Assembly: GCA_030148425.1 (NCBI GenBank)
Contig: JASBTM010000006.1
Coordinates: 1-64,000 of the forward strand
Reading direction: 5' to 3'
DNA from: Hyphomicrobium sp.
GTDB taxonomy: Bacteria > Pseudomonadota > Alphaproteobacteria > Rhizobiales > Hyphomicrobiaceae
Length of the DNA: 64,000 nt
A program made the position numbers and the translations under genes. A model generated the notes under the pieces. The model was not told the DNA's origin. It was given only the letters and a program-made list of their open reading frames with translations, and did no database searches. Positions 30,260-39,368 of this stretch are shown here, piece by piece (position 1 is the stretch's first letter; every line of letters starts with the position of its first letter).

Positions 30260-31380
30260 CCGGGATGAAACGCGTCGATCCGCGACGGGCTTATCGCATG
30301 GGATCCACCGGTCTTCGCCGGATTGTCCTCGGAGAAAGCGGCGCGGGCGATGCCGCGCTTAGGTTTACGAGCAATCAAACGGACAGCAGGGCAAAACCCC
30401 TCCGCAGCTCCGTCGCCGCCACCCGCTGGCATATAGCGGTCGCACATGCGTATCGCGGACGTCTGGACGACCATGCCCGCGAAGCCATCGCGGCTGCAGC
30501 CATCCTCGCAGGTCCAGAGGTCGGCGTTCTCGCGGTGATCCTGGGCGCCTATCATGAGAACGCAGCGGAGCTCGGCGCGGACAAAATTGCGATTATCGAA
30601 GATCTGGAGGCATCGCGCTATGAGCCTCAGCGCGAAGAGGCCGTGGTGCAATCGTTTGTCGAACACTATGCGCCCGAGCATATCTTCATGCCCGATAATC
30701 TTTCCGGCGACGGCGATCTCGGCCGGCGTCTGATCGCCAAGCAAAAAGGGGTGGCTGCGACGCACGTCGCGGAGATCGATGCCGCGCATGTCGCGACGGC
30801 GTGGTCGAGTGGCCCAGTGCTTGCCAGCACGCCTCTGCCGGGCATCGTGCTTATCGACGCGGGCATCGTCGATACGAATCTGCCGTTCGTGGGAGCAGGT
30901 GAAACGGTCACGCCGCCCCAACTTCCTGAAATCGCCGAACGCTTCCGGGATCTCGGTCTGGAACCATCTGCCGCCGAAGCGATCGCCTTGGAAGAAGCCG
31001 ATTTCATCGTGTCGGCAGGAAATGGTGTCAGCGAAGTCGCTACGCTTGAACAGTTGGCGCGCTCGCTCGGCGCGGCAGTCGGTGCAAGCCGCGTTGCGGT
31101 CGATGAGGGAAAGTTTCCGCGCAGCAAGCAGATTGGCGCTTCGGGTAAAACGGTCAGCGCTACAACATATTTTGCGATCGGCATTTCCGGCGCTGTCCAG
31201 CATCTACAAGGCATCAAGGCTTGCCGCCACGTGATTGCGATCAATCGCGATGCGGGCGCTCCGATCGTCAAGCGCGCTGATCTCACCATTATCGCAGACG
31301 CCGAAGAACTGATGCAGGCCCTGATCACGCGTGTGGCGCAAGCGCGCGAGCAGACGGACGCTACGGAGGCGAACCGATGA
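30256..31380 (+). CDS. etfA: Electron transfer flavoprotein subunit alpha
   Basis: 374 residues, starting in a 4-bp ATGA overlap with dgcB. The C-terminal third holds the FAD-binding signature of ETF alpha (TTYFAIGISGAVQHLQGIKA, then HVIAINRDAGAPI). The middle carries LGADKIAIIEDLEASRYEPQ, typical of the N-terminal domain. The first ~50 residues are longer than in housekeeping ETF alpha, as in other betaine-cluster homologues. It forms a heterodimer with the next gene product and carries electrons from demethylation. The alpha gene comes before the beta gene. Confidence 0.9.
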   Translation: MTGMKRVDPRRAYRMGSTGLRRIVLGESGAGDAALRFTSNQTDSRAKPLRSSVAATRWHIAVAHAYRGRLDDHAREAIAAAAILAGPEVGVLAVILGAYHENAAELGADKIAIIEDLEASRYEPQREEAVVQSFVEHYAPEHIFMPDNLSGDGDLGRRLIAKQKGVAATHVAEIDAAHVATAWSSGPVLASTPLPGIVLIDAGIVDTNLPFVGAGETVTPPQLPEIAERFRDLGLEPSAAEAIALEEADFIVSAGNGVSEVATLEQLARSLGAAVGASRVAVDEGKFPRSKQIGASGKTVSATTYFAIGISGAVQHLQGIKACRHVIAINRDAGAPIVKRADLTIIADAEELMQALITRVAQAREQTDATEANR

Positions 31381-32159
31381 GCGCACCGTTCTCCATCGCC
31401 GTTCTGGTTTCCGCCGGTCGGCATCCCGTCAGCGGCGTTCCACGTGCGTGCCGTGGAGATGCAGTTGCGATGGCGATTGGCCATTCGCTCGCGGGAAGTG
31501 CATTGCGCGTCCTTCATGCCGGCACGGAAGACGAGCCATCGCTCAAGGACTATATGGCGTACGGCGCAAAGAATATCGAAGTCGTTCCGGTTCGTGAGGG
31601 CGATGATGCAATTGCCGCGCTCGCAAGTGTGCTTCGTGGCGTGGACGTCATCCTGACCGGCTGCAAGGCCGAGCAAGGTGCAGGCAGCGGTCTCCTTCCT
31701 TACTTGCTCGCCGAAGCGCTCTCCCGTCCGGTGATAGCGAACGCGCTTGAGGTGAAGATTGAGCGCAAAGACTCAAGTTTCGATGCGCGGATCCGCCAAT
31801 TCCTACCGAAAGGCCAACGGCGGCAGATCGCTTGCGCAACGCCACTTGTTATTGCTGTTCATCCTTTTGCTCCAGTCAGTCTCAAGTACGCCTATGCGCG
31901 TCAGATTTCGGGGCAAATTGAGGTTATTCCGCTGACAAACCCAACTTGCGGCGCGCCGCAGCCGGACTGGGTCCTGGAAAAAGCCGCCCGCACTCGTGTC
32001 CGCCTCAAAGCGCAGGAAAAGAAATCAGGACACGCGCGCCTGCTTTCCGCCATCGTGTCTGAGGTGAAAGGCGGTGTTGTCGCTTTTGAGGGGACAACCG
32101 TCGATAAAGCACAAGTGGTGCTGAACTATCTGAGAGAACATCGCCTCGTCGATTTTTGA
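31377..32159 (+). CDS. etfB: Electron transfer flavoprotein subunit beta
   Basis: 260 residues, with an ATGA overlap with etfA. ETF beta features are GHSLAGSALRVLHAG near residue 38, DVILTGCKAEQGAGSGLLPY near residue 93 and the AMP-binding region that follows. The C-terminal stretch ends in TTVDKAQVVLNYLREHRLVDF. It binds AMP and completes the ETF heterodimer. Translational coupling with etfA and position between dgcB and gbcA tie it to the betaine pathway rather than to fatty-acid oxidation. Confidence 0.9.
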   Translation: MSAPFSIAVLVSAGRHPVSGVPRACRGDAVAMAIGHSLAGSALRVLHAGTEDEPSLKDYMAYGAKNIEVVPVREGDDAIAALASVLRGVDVILTGCKAEQGAGSGLLPYLLAEALSRPVIANALEVKIERKDSSFDARIRQFLPKGQRRQIACATPLVIAVHPFAPVSLKYAYARQISGQIEVIPLTNPTCGAPQPDWVLEKAARTRVRLKAQEKKSGHARLLSAIVSEVKGGVVAFEGTTVDKAQVVLNYLREHRLVDF

Positions 32160-32185
32160 GCCGAGCCCTCGAATAGGAGGACCAC

Positions 32186-33466
32186 ATGCAATTATCCAAT
32201 GAACTGCGGTCCCTGATTGCGCGCCGGCGGCCGGGCTACAGCCTGGAGGCCCCGTTCTATCAGAGCCAGGAAATCTTCGATCTCGATATGGACGCCATTT
32301 TCGGACAGACGTGGATCTACGTCGGCTCTGAACCGGACATTCCGGAGCCCGGCGACTATTTCACCGTGCCGCTGGGCAAAACGTCGATCGTCGTCGCTCG
32401 TGATGACGACATGTCGATCACCGCATTCCACAACGTTTGCCGCCACCGCGGCGCCCGCCTTTGCGATGGTGCCAAGGGCAGCGTCGGTAATGTCGTCTGT
32501 CCCTACCATCAGTGGACGTACGACTTACGTGGAAACCTCATCCATACCGAACATATGGGCGACGAGTTCGATCGCAGCAAATTCGGATTGAAGATGGCGC
32601 ACGTCGGCAATGTTGGCGGCCTCATTTTCATTTGTCTTGCGGAGAAGCCGCCGGTCGACTTCGAGCAAATGCGCCGCGAGATGGAGCCCTATATCCTGCC
32701 GCACAGGATCGCCGACTGCAAAGTCGCGTACGAGGAGGATTTGATTGAGAACGGCAACTGGAAGCTCACGATGGAGAACAATCGTGAATGCTACCATTGC
32801 AAGGGAAACCATCCCGAATTGACAGTCTCGCTTTACGAGTTTGGATTCGGGTATCAGCCGTCGCCTGAGAATGCCGAGGAGGTTCACGCCTTCAAGGAGT
32901 TGATCAAGCGCGAGCACGCGCGCTGGGAGTCCTGCGGGCTACCGTCCGTCGAGCGCGAGTATCTCGACAGCCGTGTCACGGCTTACCGCACCGAACGCTT
33001 GCCGCTCGATAAGGCGGGCGAATCGCAGACGCTCGATAGCAAGGTCGCGTGCAAGAAGCTTCTCGGCGATTTAACTCAGCGCAATCTTGGCGGCCTGTCG
33101 TTCTGGACACAGCCGAATTCCTGGCATCACTTCATGAGCGATCACATCGTGACGTTCAGCGTTTTGCCCATCGACGCGGAACATACGTTGCTGCGAACGA
33201 AGTGGCTCGTTCACAAGGATGCGGTCGAGGGGCGTGACTACGATCCAAAAGAATTGAGTGCCGTTTGGCATGCGACGAACCTTCAGGATGGTTCGCTGGT
33301 CGAGCGCACGCAGATCGGATCTCATAACTCGGCGTATCAGCCGGGGCCGTATTCGCCCTATACGGAGGAATTGGTCGAGAAATTCATGTCGTGGTATTTC
33401 AAGCAGCTTCGCTCGGGCACGGGACATGAATCCGCGACCGTCAGCCCCTTCGCCGCGAGCGCCTGA
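32186..33466 (+). CDS. gbcA: Glycine betaine monooxygenase, Rieske oxygenase subunit
   Basis: 426 residues behind a strong AGGAGG site. The Rieske centre is complete (CRHRGARLCDG near residue 87, then CPYHQWTYDLRG near residue 107). The mononuclear iron site follows (ENNRECYHCKGNHPE near residue 198, two His), with the Asp ligand expected in the C-terminal third. Size and motifs match GbcA, which demethylates glycine betaine to dimethylglycine and formaldehyde using O2. The close relative StcB/Stc2 acts on stachydrine. The cluster, with gbcB, dgc and sox genes plus choline genes next door, supports betaine. Confidence 0.9.
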   Translation: MQLSNELRSLIARRRPGYSLEAPFYQSQEIFDLDMDAIFGQTWIYVGSEPDIPEPGDYFTVPLGKTSIVVARDDDMSITAFHNVCRHRGARLCDGAKGSVGNVVCPYHQWTYDLRGNLIHTEHMGDEFDRSKFGLKMAHVGNVGGLIFICLAEKPPVDFEQMRREMEPYILPHRIADCKVAYEEDLIENGNWKLTMENNRECYHCKGNHPELTVSLYEFGFGYQPSPENAEEVHAFKELIKREHARWESCGLPSVEREYLDSRVTAYRTERLPLDKAGESQTLDSKVACKKLLGDLTQRNLGGLSFWTQPNSWHHFMSDHIVTFSVLPIDAEHTLLRTKWLVHKDAVEGRDYDPKELSAVWHATNLQDGSLVERTQIGSHNSAYQPGPYSPYTEELVEKFMSWYFKQLRSGTGHESATVSPFAASA

Positions 33467-33472
33467 TACAAC

Positions 33473-34585
33473 ATGAGTGAAGCAGCCAGTCAAAGCAGGT
33501 TGGGACCCGCGTTGTGGGATGCCGTGCCGGCTAGGTGGAATCCCGACGAAGATGACGTCCTCATCTGCACGCACGTTCGGCCAGAAACGCACGACGTGAA
33601 GAGCTTCCTGTTCCGGACGCCGTCGCCGAAGCTATTCCGGTTTCGACCAGGGCAGTTCATCACCATAGAGGTCGAAATCGACGGTGAAGTCATTAACCGC
33701 TGCTACACGATTTCCTCGCCGCCGACACGTCCGGATACGCTGTCGATCACGGTAAAGCGGGCTCCAGGAGGGAAGGTTTCGAATTGGCTGCACGACAATC
33801 TAAAGCCTGGCGTTGCGATCAAGGCATTAGGACCTGCGGGCGAATTCAGCTGTGCGCTCCATCCCGCGCCGAAGTATCTCTTCCTTTCCGGTGGTTCTGG
33901 CGTGACGCCGCTGATGTCGATGTCGCGGACCCTCTATGAGCTTGGCGACGATCGCGACATTGTCTTCGTGCATAGTGCGCGCACGCCGCGAGATATCATC
34001 TTCCGTAATGAGCTGACGATGATGGCGCACGGCATGACCAAGTTTCGCACCGCGTTCGTCTGCGAGCAGATGGGTGAGCACCGCGATTGGAGCGCGCCGA
34101 CGGGTTATCTCTCATCACCGCTGTTGGCGTCGATTGTTCCGGATCTTGCCGAGCGCGAAATCTTTTGCTGCGGGCCGGATGCCTACATGAAGAACGTCCG
34201 GCGTATGCTGGGCGAAGCCGGCTTCGACATGGCGCGTTATCACGAAGAAAGCTTCTCGTTCGAACAGCTGAGCCCGGAAGAACAGACAGAGTCGCAAGAG
34301 ACCGAAGCCGAAAAGCAAAGTGGTGGTTTCAAGATCGAATTCACGAAATCGGGCCGGACGATCGATTGTCGCCCGGATCAGTTCCTTCTCGAAGCGGCTA
34401 AAGCTGCGGGCATGCGCCTGCCGTTTTCTTGCAGCAAGGGCGTTTGCGGGACCTGCAAGAGCAAGAAGATCGCCGGACAGGTGGTCATGACGCACGGCGG
34501 CGGCATTCGTCAGCGCGAGATCGACGCGGGTATGATCCTCATCTGCTGCAGTAAGCCATTGGGCGACGTGACGATCGAGAAATAG
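33473..34585 (+). CDS. gbcB: Glycine betaine monooxygenase, reductase subunit
   Basis: 370 residues, 6 bp after gbcA. The order is ferredoxin-NADP reductase type: a flavin-binding barrel (INRCYTISSPPTRPD near residue 77), an NAD(P) domain (YLFLSGGSGVTPLMSMSRTL near residue 133, FCCGPDAYMKNV near residue 225), then a plant-type 2Fe-2S domain at the C-terminus (PFSCSKGVCGTCKSKKIAG, with the final Cys in LICCSKP). A Glu-rich linker (residues 265-280) joins them. It passes electrons from NAD(P)H to the GbcA Rieske centre. It is the last gene of the rightward run and converges with proV. Confidence 0.92.
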   Translation: MSEAASQSRLGPALWDAVPARWNPDEDDVLICTHVRPETHDVKSFLFRTPSPKLFRFRPGQFITIEVEIDGEVINRCYTISSPPTRPDTLSITVKRAPGGKVSNWLHDNLKPGVAIKALGPAGEFSCALHPAPKYLFLSGGSGVTPLMSMSRTLYELGDDRDIVFVHSARTPRDIIFRNELTMMAHGMTKFRTAFVCEQMGEHRDWSAPTGYLSSPLLASIVPDLAEREIFCCGPDAYMKNVRRMLGEAGFDMARYHEESFSFEQLSPEEQTESQETEAEKQSGGFKIEFTKSGRTIDCRPDQFLLEAAKAAGMRLPFSCSKGVCGTCKSKKIAGQVVMTHGGGIRQREIDAGMILICCSKPLGDVTIEK

Positions 34586-34594
34586 CCGTCCGCG

Positions 34595-35785
34595 CTATTC
34601 CTTTCGGCGCAGGATCGCCTGCAGGACGTCCGGTACGCTGATCGCCCCCACAAAGCGATCGCCTTCGTCAAAAAGCGCGACCGGCGCAGCGGCGGTCTTG
34701 TGCATCGCCAGAATAACGGTCTTGAGGCTTGTCCCCGGCCTTGCCCAGTAAACCGGATAGGTATTCTCGGGCAGAGTTTCTTCAACGTTGGTGCATGACA
34801 CCCAGATGGCTTTGCGGCCTTCACACTCGGCCGCTTCGACGATGCCGTTGCCGCCGATCCGGAATTTCGTCGTCTTCCGTTGGTCGAGCCAGATCCAGTT
34901 TTCGTCAGCTTCTTCGAGGTCATGCTTGTTCCGCATGACGTTCCAGGCCGTGAGCACGGACAGCGGGTTCACGTTGGCGATGAAGTCGCGCACGTAATCG
35001 TCGGCGGGTTTCAGCACGATATCTTCCGGCGCGCCGGATTGTACGATGCGGCCGCTTTCCATGATCGTGATGCGGTTGCCGATCTTTAGAGCTTCCTCGA
35101 GGTCGTGACTGACGAAGACAATCGTTTTCTTGATGGTCTTCTGCAGTTGCAAAAGCTCGTCCTGCAGCTTCGTGCGAATGAGGGGATCGAGCGCCGAGAA
35201 CGGCTCATCCATCAACAGGATCGGTGCATCGGTTGCGAAGGCGCGCGCAAGCCCGACGCGCTGCTGCATGCCGCCCGAAAGCTCATGGACGTATTTGTTG
35301 GCCCAGGTATCCAGTCCGACAAGGTGCAACTGACGGTCGACGCGCTCCTTGATTTCTGCAGGGGGAACGCCCGCGAGTTCGAGGCCGAGCCCAGCATTCT
35401 CACGAACCGTGCGCCAGGGAAGCAGAGCGAATTGCTGAAACACCATCGCGACCTGATTCTGCCGCATATGGCGAAGCGTGGCCGCGTCGCAGGAGGCGAT
35501 ATCGACCATGCGGTCGCCATCCTTCACCAGAAGGGCGCCACGGGAAACCTTGTTGAGGCCATTGACGGCGCGCAGCAACGTCGATTTGCCTGAGCCGGAG
35601 AGTCCCATCAGAACGGAGATCTCACCCTCATTCACGGTGAGATTGGCGCCTGCGGCCCCAAGCACGGCACCGGTTTTCGCGAGGATCTCGGCCCGGGTGG
35701 CGCCAGCGTCGACCATGGCGAGCGTGCGCGGAACGTCCCTGCCGAAGATGATGTCGACGTTCTTAAAATCGACCGCGATGCTCAT
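34595..35785 (-). CDS. proV: Glycine betaine/proline-type ABC transporter ATP-binding protein
   Basis: 396 residues. Walker A is GLSGSGKST near residue 61, the ABC signature is ELSGGMQQRVGLARAFA near residue 168 and Walker B is PILLMDEPFSALD near residue 190. The last ~110 residues form a weak CBS-domain-like region, as in ProV/OpuAA/ChoV, where it senses ionic strength. It is an inner-membrane-associated ATPase of an importer for choline or betaine. Its start overlaps the end of proW by 4 bp, so proX-proW-proV form one leftward operon facing the degradation genes. Confidence 0.92.
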   Translation of the reverse strand: MSIAVDFKNVDIIFGRDVPRTLAMVDAGATRAEILAKTGAVLGAAGANLTVNEGEISVLMGLSGSGKSTLLRAVNGLNKVSRGALLVKDGDRMVDIASCDAATLRHMRQNQVAMVFQQFALLPWRTVRENAGLGLELAGVPPAEIKERVDRQLHLVGLDTWANKYVHELSGGMQQRVGLARAFATDAPILLMDEPFSALDPLIRTKLQDELLQLQKTIKKTIVFVSHDLEEALKIGNRITIMESGRIVQSGAPEDIVLKPADDYVRDFIANVNPLSVLTAWNVMRNKHDLEEADENWIWLDQRKTTKFRIGGNGIVEAAECEGRKAIWVSCTNVEETLPENTYPVYWARPGTSLKTVILAMHKTAAAPVALFDEGDRFVGAISVPDVLQAILRRKE

Positions 35786-36636
35786 TTGCGTACCTCTGGT
35801 CTGACGGCGAGGGCGCGATCGAGGATAATGGCAAGGATCACGATTGCGAGGCCCGCTTCGATGCCGAGCGGAATGTTACGGTTCGCGAGAGCGCGGTTGA
35901 CGGGGTTGCCGAGGCTCGGTGCGCCGATCAGTGTTGCGAACACGACCATCGATAGCGAAAGCATGATGCATTGCGTGAGGCCTGCCATGATCGAGGGCAG
36001 GGCGGCGGGAAGCTCAACCTTCCACAACAGCTGACGCTTCGTTGCGCCGAAGCTTTCGCCGGCTTCCAGCATCGGCTTCGGGATAGACGTCAGTCCGAGG
36101 TAGGTCATACGGACCGGCGCGGGCATGGCGAATATGATCGTGACGATCAACGCGGGTGCGGCCCCAAGCCCGAACAGAATGAGAATAGGGATGAGATAAA
36201 CAAACGTCGGCATCGTCTGCATGAGATCGAGGACGGGCTGCGTGATGCGCCAGACGTTCGGCTTGTGCGCCGCCCAGATGCCGATAGGAACACCGATCGC
36301 CATCGACAGAGCCGTCGCCGACAGAACAAGAACCAGCGTTTGTACAGTCTCCTTCCAGAGACCTTGATTCAAAATGAAAAGAAGGCCGATGAGGACGCCA
36401 ATTGCCAGGGTAGCGGAACGCCGGAGCCAATAGGCGAAGCCAGCCAGCGCGATGGCGAGCAGTATCGGCGGAACTTTCAACAGGAGGCCCGAGGTGCCGT
36501 CTACGAGGGTCTCAAGGACTGCGGATACGGCGTCGAAGAACCACTGAAAATAATCGGTAATGAAGTCGAATATAGCCTTGCCGAGTTGGCCGATCGGTAT
36601 TTTCCAAGCGGTAATCAGCTTCGATATGGGATCCAT
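35782..36636 (-). CDS. proW: Glycine betaine/choline ABC transporter permease
   Basis: 284 residues with about six or seven membrane helices. The cytoplasmic EAA-like loop is GESFGATKRQLLWKVELPAALPSIMAG near residues 192-218 (interrupted here by no gap), which contacts the ATPase. The N-terminal ~40 residues contain an amphipathic segment (FDFITDYFQWFFDAV) typical of ProW. It lies between proX, 96 bp upstream, and proV, with which it overlaps. Confidence 0.9.
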   Translation of the reverse strand: MDPISKLITAWKIPIGQLGKAIFDFITDYFQWFFDAVSAVLETLVDGTSGLLLKVPPILLAIALAGFAYWLRRSATLAIGVLIGLLFILNQGLWKETVQTLVLVLSATALSMAIGVPIGIWAAHKPNVWRITQPVLDLMQTMPTFVYLIPILILFGLGAAPALIVTIIFAMPAPVRMTYLGLTSIPKPMLEAGESFGATKRQLLWKVELPAALPSIMAGLTQCIMLSLSMVVFATLIGAPSLGNPVNRALANRNIPLGIEAGLAIVILAIILDRALAVRPEVRK

Positions 36637-36732
36637 ATGCGCCGTTCCCAGTGTTCAAGCCTGTCGGGAGGATGACGGCCGCCGTCGCGGGCGACCGTCC
36701 GTGCTTGCCGGGTGGTTGGGCCAACGCCCCCC

Positions 36733-37659
36733 TTATTTCTCGAGAGCGGTCTTCAACGCGGCTTTCGCATCGCCGCCGTCGAATGTCGTCACGCCTTCGA
36801 GCCATGCTGCCGGAGCATCTGGATTCTTCTTCAGCCACTCGAGGGCAGTTGCTTTCGGGTCGGCGCCGCTTTTCAGCACCGGCTCCATCATCGCGCCTTC
36901 CATGGCGAGATTGAATTTCAGGTTCTTGAGAAGCTTCGCGGCGTTCGGGCAGTCCTTTTCATAGCCCGCACGAATGTTTGTGCTGACGGTCGCGGCGCCG
37001 AAGCCTGAATCACCCATGCCATCGAGGTAGGCAATTTTCATTGCGCCCATGACGGGGTGTGGCGTCCAACCGAGGAAGACGATCCATTCGTTCTTCTTCA
37101 TCGCCTTTTCAGCCTGGGTCAGCATACCGGCCTCCGAGCTTTCGACGAGTTCGAAGCCCTGCAAATTGTTTTCCGGCTTGGAGATTAGCGTGCTGATAAT
37201 ACGGTTGCCGTCATTGCCGGCTTCGATGCCGTAAATCTTGCCGCCGAACTGATCTTTGTGAGCGCCGAGATCCTTTAGGCTCTTGACGCCAGCGTCAGCG
37301 ACGTATTGAGGAACGACGAGACCGTATCCGGCATTGTCGAGATTTACGCCGAGCACTTCGACGGACTTGTCGTCAATGTACGGTTTGATGTCGGCGGTCA
37401 TGCTCGGCATCCAGTTGCCGAGGAAAACGTCGATATCCTTGTTCTTGAGGGACGCGTAGGTCACGGGGACGGAAAGCGTCTTCACTTCCGGCTCGTAGCC
37501 GAGTGCTTCGAGGATGGTGGCGGTCGTTCCGGTGGTAACCTGAATGTCGGTCCAGCCGACGTCGGCAAAGCGGATGTTCTTACACGTTGCACTTTCTGCG
37601 TACGCCGCAGTGGTAGCGAGGATCAAGGCTAGCGTGGCCCCTATCGCAATGCGTGTCAT
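36733..37659 (-). CDS. proX: Choline/betaine ABC transporter periplasmic binding protein
   Basis: 308 residues from the ATG at 37659, which has AGGAG just before it; the longer frame to 37680 adds seven residues. A signal peptide ends at AYAES. The body is an OpuAC-type binding fold. RFADVGWTDIQVTTGT and FLGNWMPSMT carry aromatic residues of the kind that form the box for quaternary amines. NNLQGFELVESSEAGML and FLGWTPHPVM follow. Overall it resembles ChoX of rhizobia more than ProX of enterics, so choline is a likely ligand, with betaine also possible. Confidence 0.88.
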   Translation of the reverse strand: MTRIAIGATLALILATTAAYAESATCKNIRFADVGWTDIQVTTGTTATILEALGYEPEVKTLSVPVTYASLKNKDIDVFLGNWMPSMTADIKPYIDDKSVEVLGVNLDNAGYGLVVPQYVADAGVKSLKDLGAHKDQFGGKIYGIEAGNDGNRIISTLISKPENNLQGFELVESSEAGMLTQAEKAMKKNEWIVFLGWTPHPVMGAMKIAYLDGMGDSGFGAATVSTNIRAGYEKDCPNAAKLLKNLKFNLAMEGAMMEPVLKSGADPKATALEWLKKNPDAPAAWLEGVTTFDGGDAKAALKTALEK

Positions 37660-37918
37660 GACAACTCCTGTGGTTGGCAACGGCAGGCGTTAATGACAAC
37701 AGTCCGCTTGTGGGGATCGGAACGTGATCGCCCTACTGTCGGTAGTCTGTTGAAGGCGCCACCCGCATGGGCGACACCAATAGCTAATAGCAGCAGCGCA
37801 CTATCGATTTTTGCAATTGCGACGCGATCTAGCGCTTACGCGCCTTCTATCGTGCTCCCTTCAGCAGGCATGCTGCTTCAAGACAGGCCGTTCGAAGAAC
37901 CGCGGGTGGGTCTTCGAG

Positions 37919-39094
37919 TCAGATAGAGGACGCGCGCGCCCGGCTCACGGCTCTGCGCGGCAGTGGCGGAGATGCGCCGAATTCATTGACGGAATTTTGA
38001 GGATGGCGTTCGCTGCGCGGAGTCCGCCCGTAAAGCGCTCGATATGACTTGCTGAAATGACAGGTCGATTGGAAGCCGCAAGTTATTGCGATTTGCGTGA
38101 TCGACATTTGCGACTGCACCAAAAGTTCGCGCGCGCGCCGCAGACGGAGCTGGAGGTAATATTTTGTCGGCGTGGTATCGAGCGACACCTGGAACATGCG
38201 CTGAACCTGTCGCAGTGAAAGGCCGGCGAGCTTGGCAAGCTCGACCGCAGTCAGCGGTTCCTCAAAGTTGGCTTCCATCAGGGCGGCGATGTCGACAAGC
38301 GCGCTGTTGTTGTAACCGAGGCGTGCCGCCATCGGGATATGCTGCCGATCGTAGCCGTCGCGCACGCGTTCGAGAATGAATTGGTTGGATATGTCGGCAA
38401 CCAGCGTTTTGCCGAAAGCCGCCCGCACGATCGAGAGCATCATGTCGATGGGAGCGATCCCGCCGGAGCAGGTCACGCGGTCACGGTCGATGACGAATAG
38501 CTCTTCCTGGAAGTGAACGCGCGGGTGGAATTCGCGAAGACCGGCCATGTTCTCCCAATGGACGGTGCATTTATAACCATCCAACAGGCCGGATTTCACC
38601 AACGCATAGGTGCCAGTACAGAGGCCGCCGAGAACGATACCGTCGTGGGCCATGCGGCGCAGAAGATTGATGACTCTGTCGTTGACGAAGCGCTCGACAT
38701 TCGTGCCGCCGCAAACGAGCACGATATCGGGATCGCCTGCGGCATCGTAGGTCGACGCGTCGGCGTAAGACAGCCCATTGCTGGATGAAACCGGTTTGCC
38801 GTCGAGTGATAGAATGGTCCAGTGGTAATGCGTCTCGCCACTCAGGCGATTGGCCATCCGCAGTACCTCGATCGCGCTCGAAAGAGCGATCATCGTATAT
38901 TCGTTCAGGGTCAGAAAACCGATCCGACGGATCGTGCTCAGCTTTTCCGAAACCTCATTCACGCAGCAAAAGCTCCCGGTGCTCCGCAAATCCAAGGTGC
39001 CGCCTCGGCGGCGAACCGAGCACGGATGACTCGTGGATGTGACCTCAAACAGAGGCACGTCGCAAAATCTTAGCACTTGGTCGTCTTTTGACAA
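37919..39094 (-). CDS. GlxA-family regulator, GbdR-like
   Basis: 391 residues. A DJ-1/PfpI-like ligand domain occupies about residues 50-220 (RRIGFLTLNEYTMIALSSAI, PDIVLVCGGTNVERF, the nucleophile-elbow region LGGLCTGTYALVKSGLL). An AraC-type DNA-binding domain occupies about residues 265-370 (LAKLAGLSLRQVQRMFQ, then ITCGFQSTCHFSKSYRALYG). This is the architecture of GbdR, which activates betaine and dimethylglycine genes in Pseudomonas, and of CdhR/ArgR. The gene lies upstream of the transporter operon on the same strand and divergent from betB, so control of the whole choline-betaine region is the simplest inference. The ~45 residues before the domain look unstructured, and a later start is possible. 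Confidence 0.85.
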   Translation of the reverse strand: MSKDDQVLRFCDVPLFEVTSTSHPCSVRRRGGTLDLRSTGSFCCVNEVSEKLSTIRRIGFLTLNEYTMIALSSAIEVLRMANRLSGETHYHWTILSLDGKPVSSSNGLSYADASTYDAAGDPDIVLVCGGTNVERFVNDRVINLLRRMAHDGIVLGGLCTGTYALVKSGLLDGYKCTVHWENMAGLREFHPRVHFQEELFVIDRDRVTCSGGIAPIDMMLSIVRAAFGKTLVADISNQFILERVRDGYDRQHIPMAARLGYNNSALVDIAALMEANFEEPLTAVELAKLAGLSLRQVQRMFQVSLDTTPTKYYLQLRLRRARELLVQSQMSITQIAITCGFQSTCHFSKSYRALYGRTPRSERHPQNSVNEFGASPPLPRRAVSRARASSI

Positions 39095-39368
39095 GTTCCA
39101 GAAAGTTTAATTCTTGCTGAGGAAATGGGCTTTTCGTGCTGCAAAAGCCGGCGGGCGCCCGCCGGTTCATCCGACCTTAGTCGCGCGCGTCGTGGTTCCC
39201 TGCTGTCGCCGCCGACAACATTTGCGTCGTATCTGACAAGGCTCGCCAAGCACGATCCCGCCATAGAAAAATAACCGCTCGGCAGCGTCGCGTTTGCTGA
39301 TACGCGCAGCGGAAATGATGAGCGATACGCTTATCTTGCTGTCTTGGCGGATCGAACGGATGGGGTCG

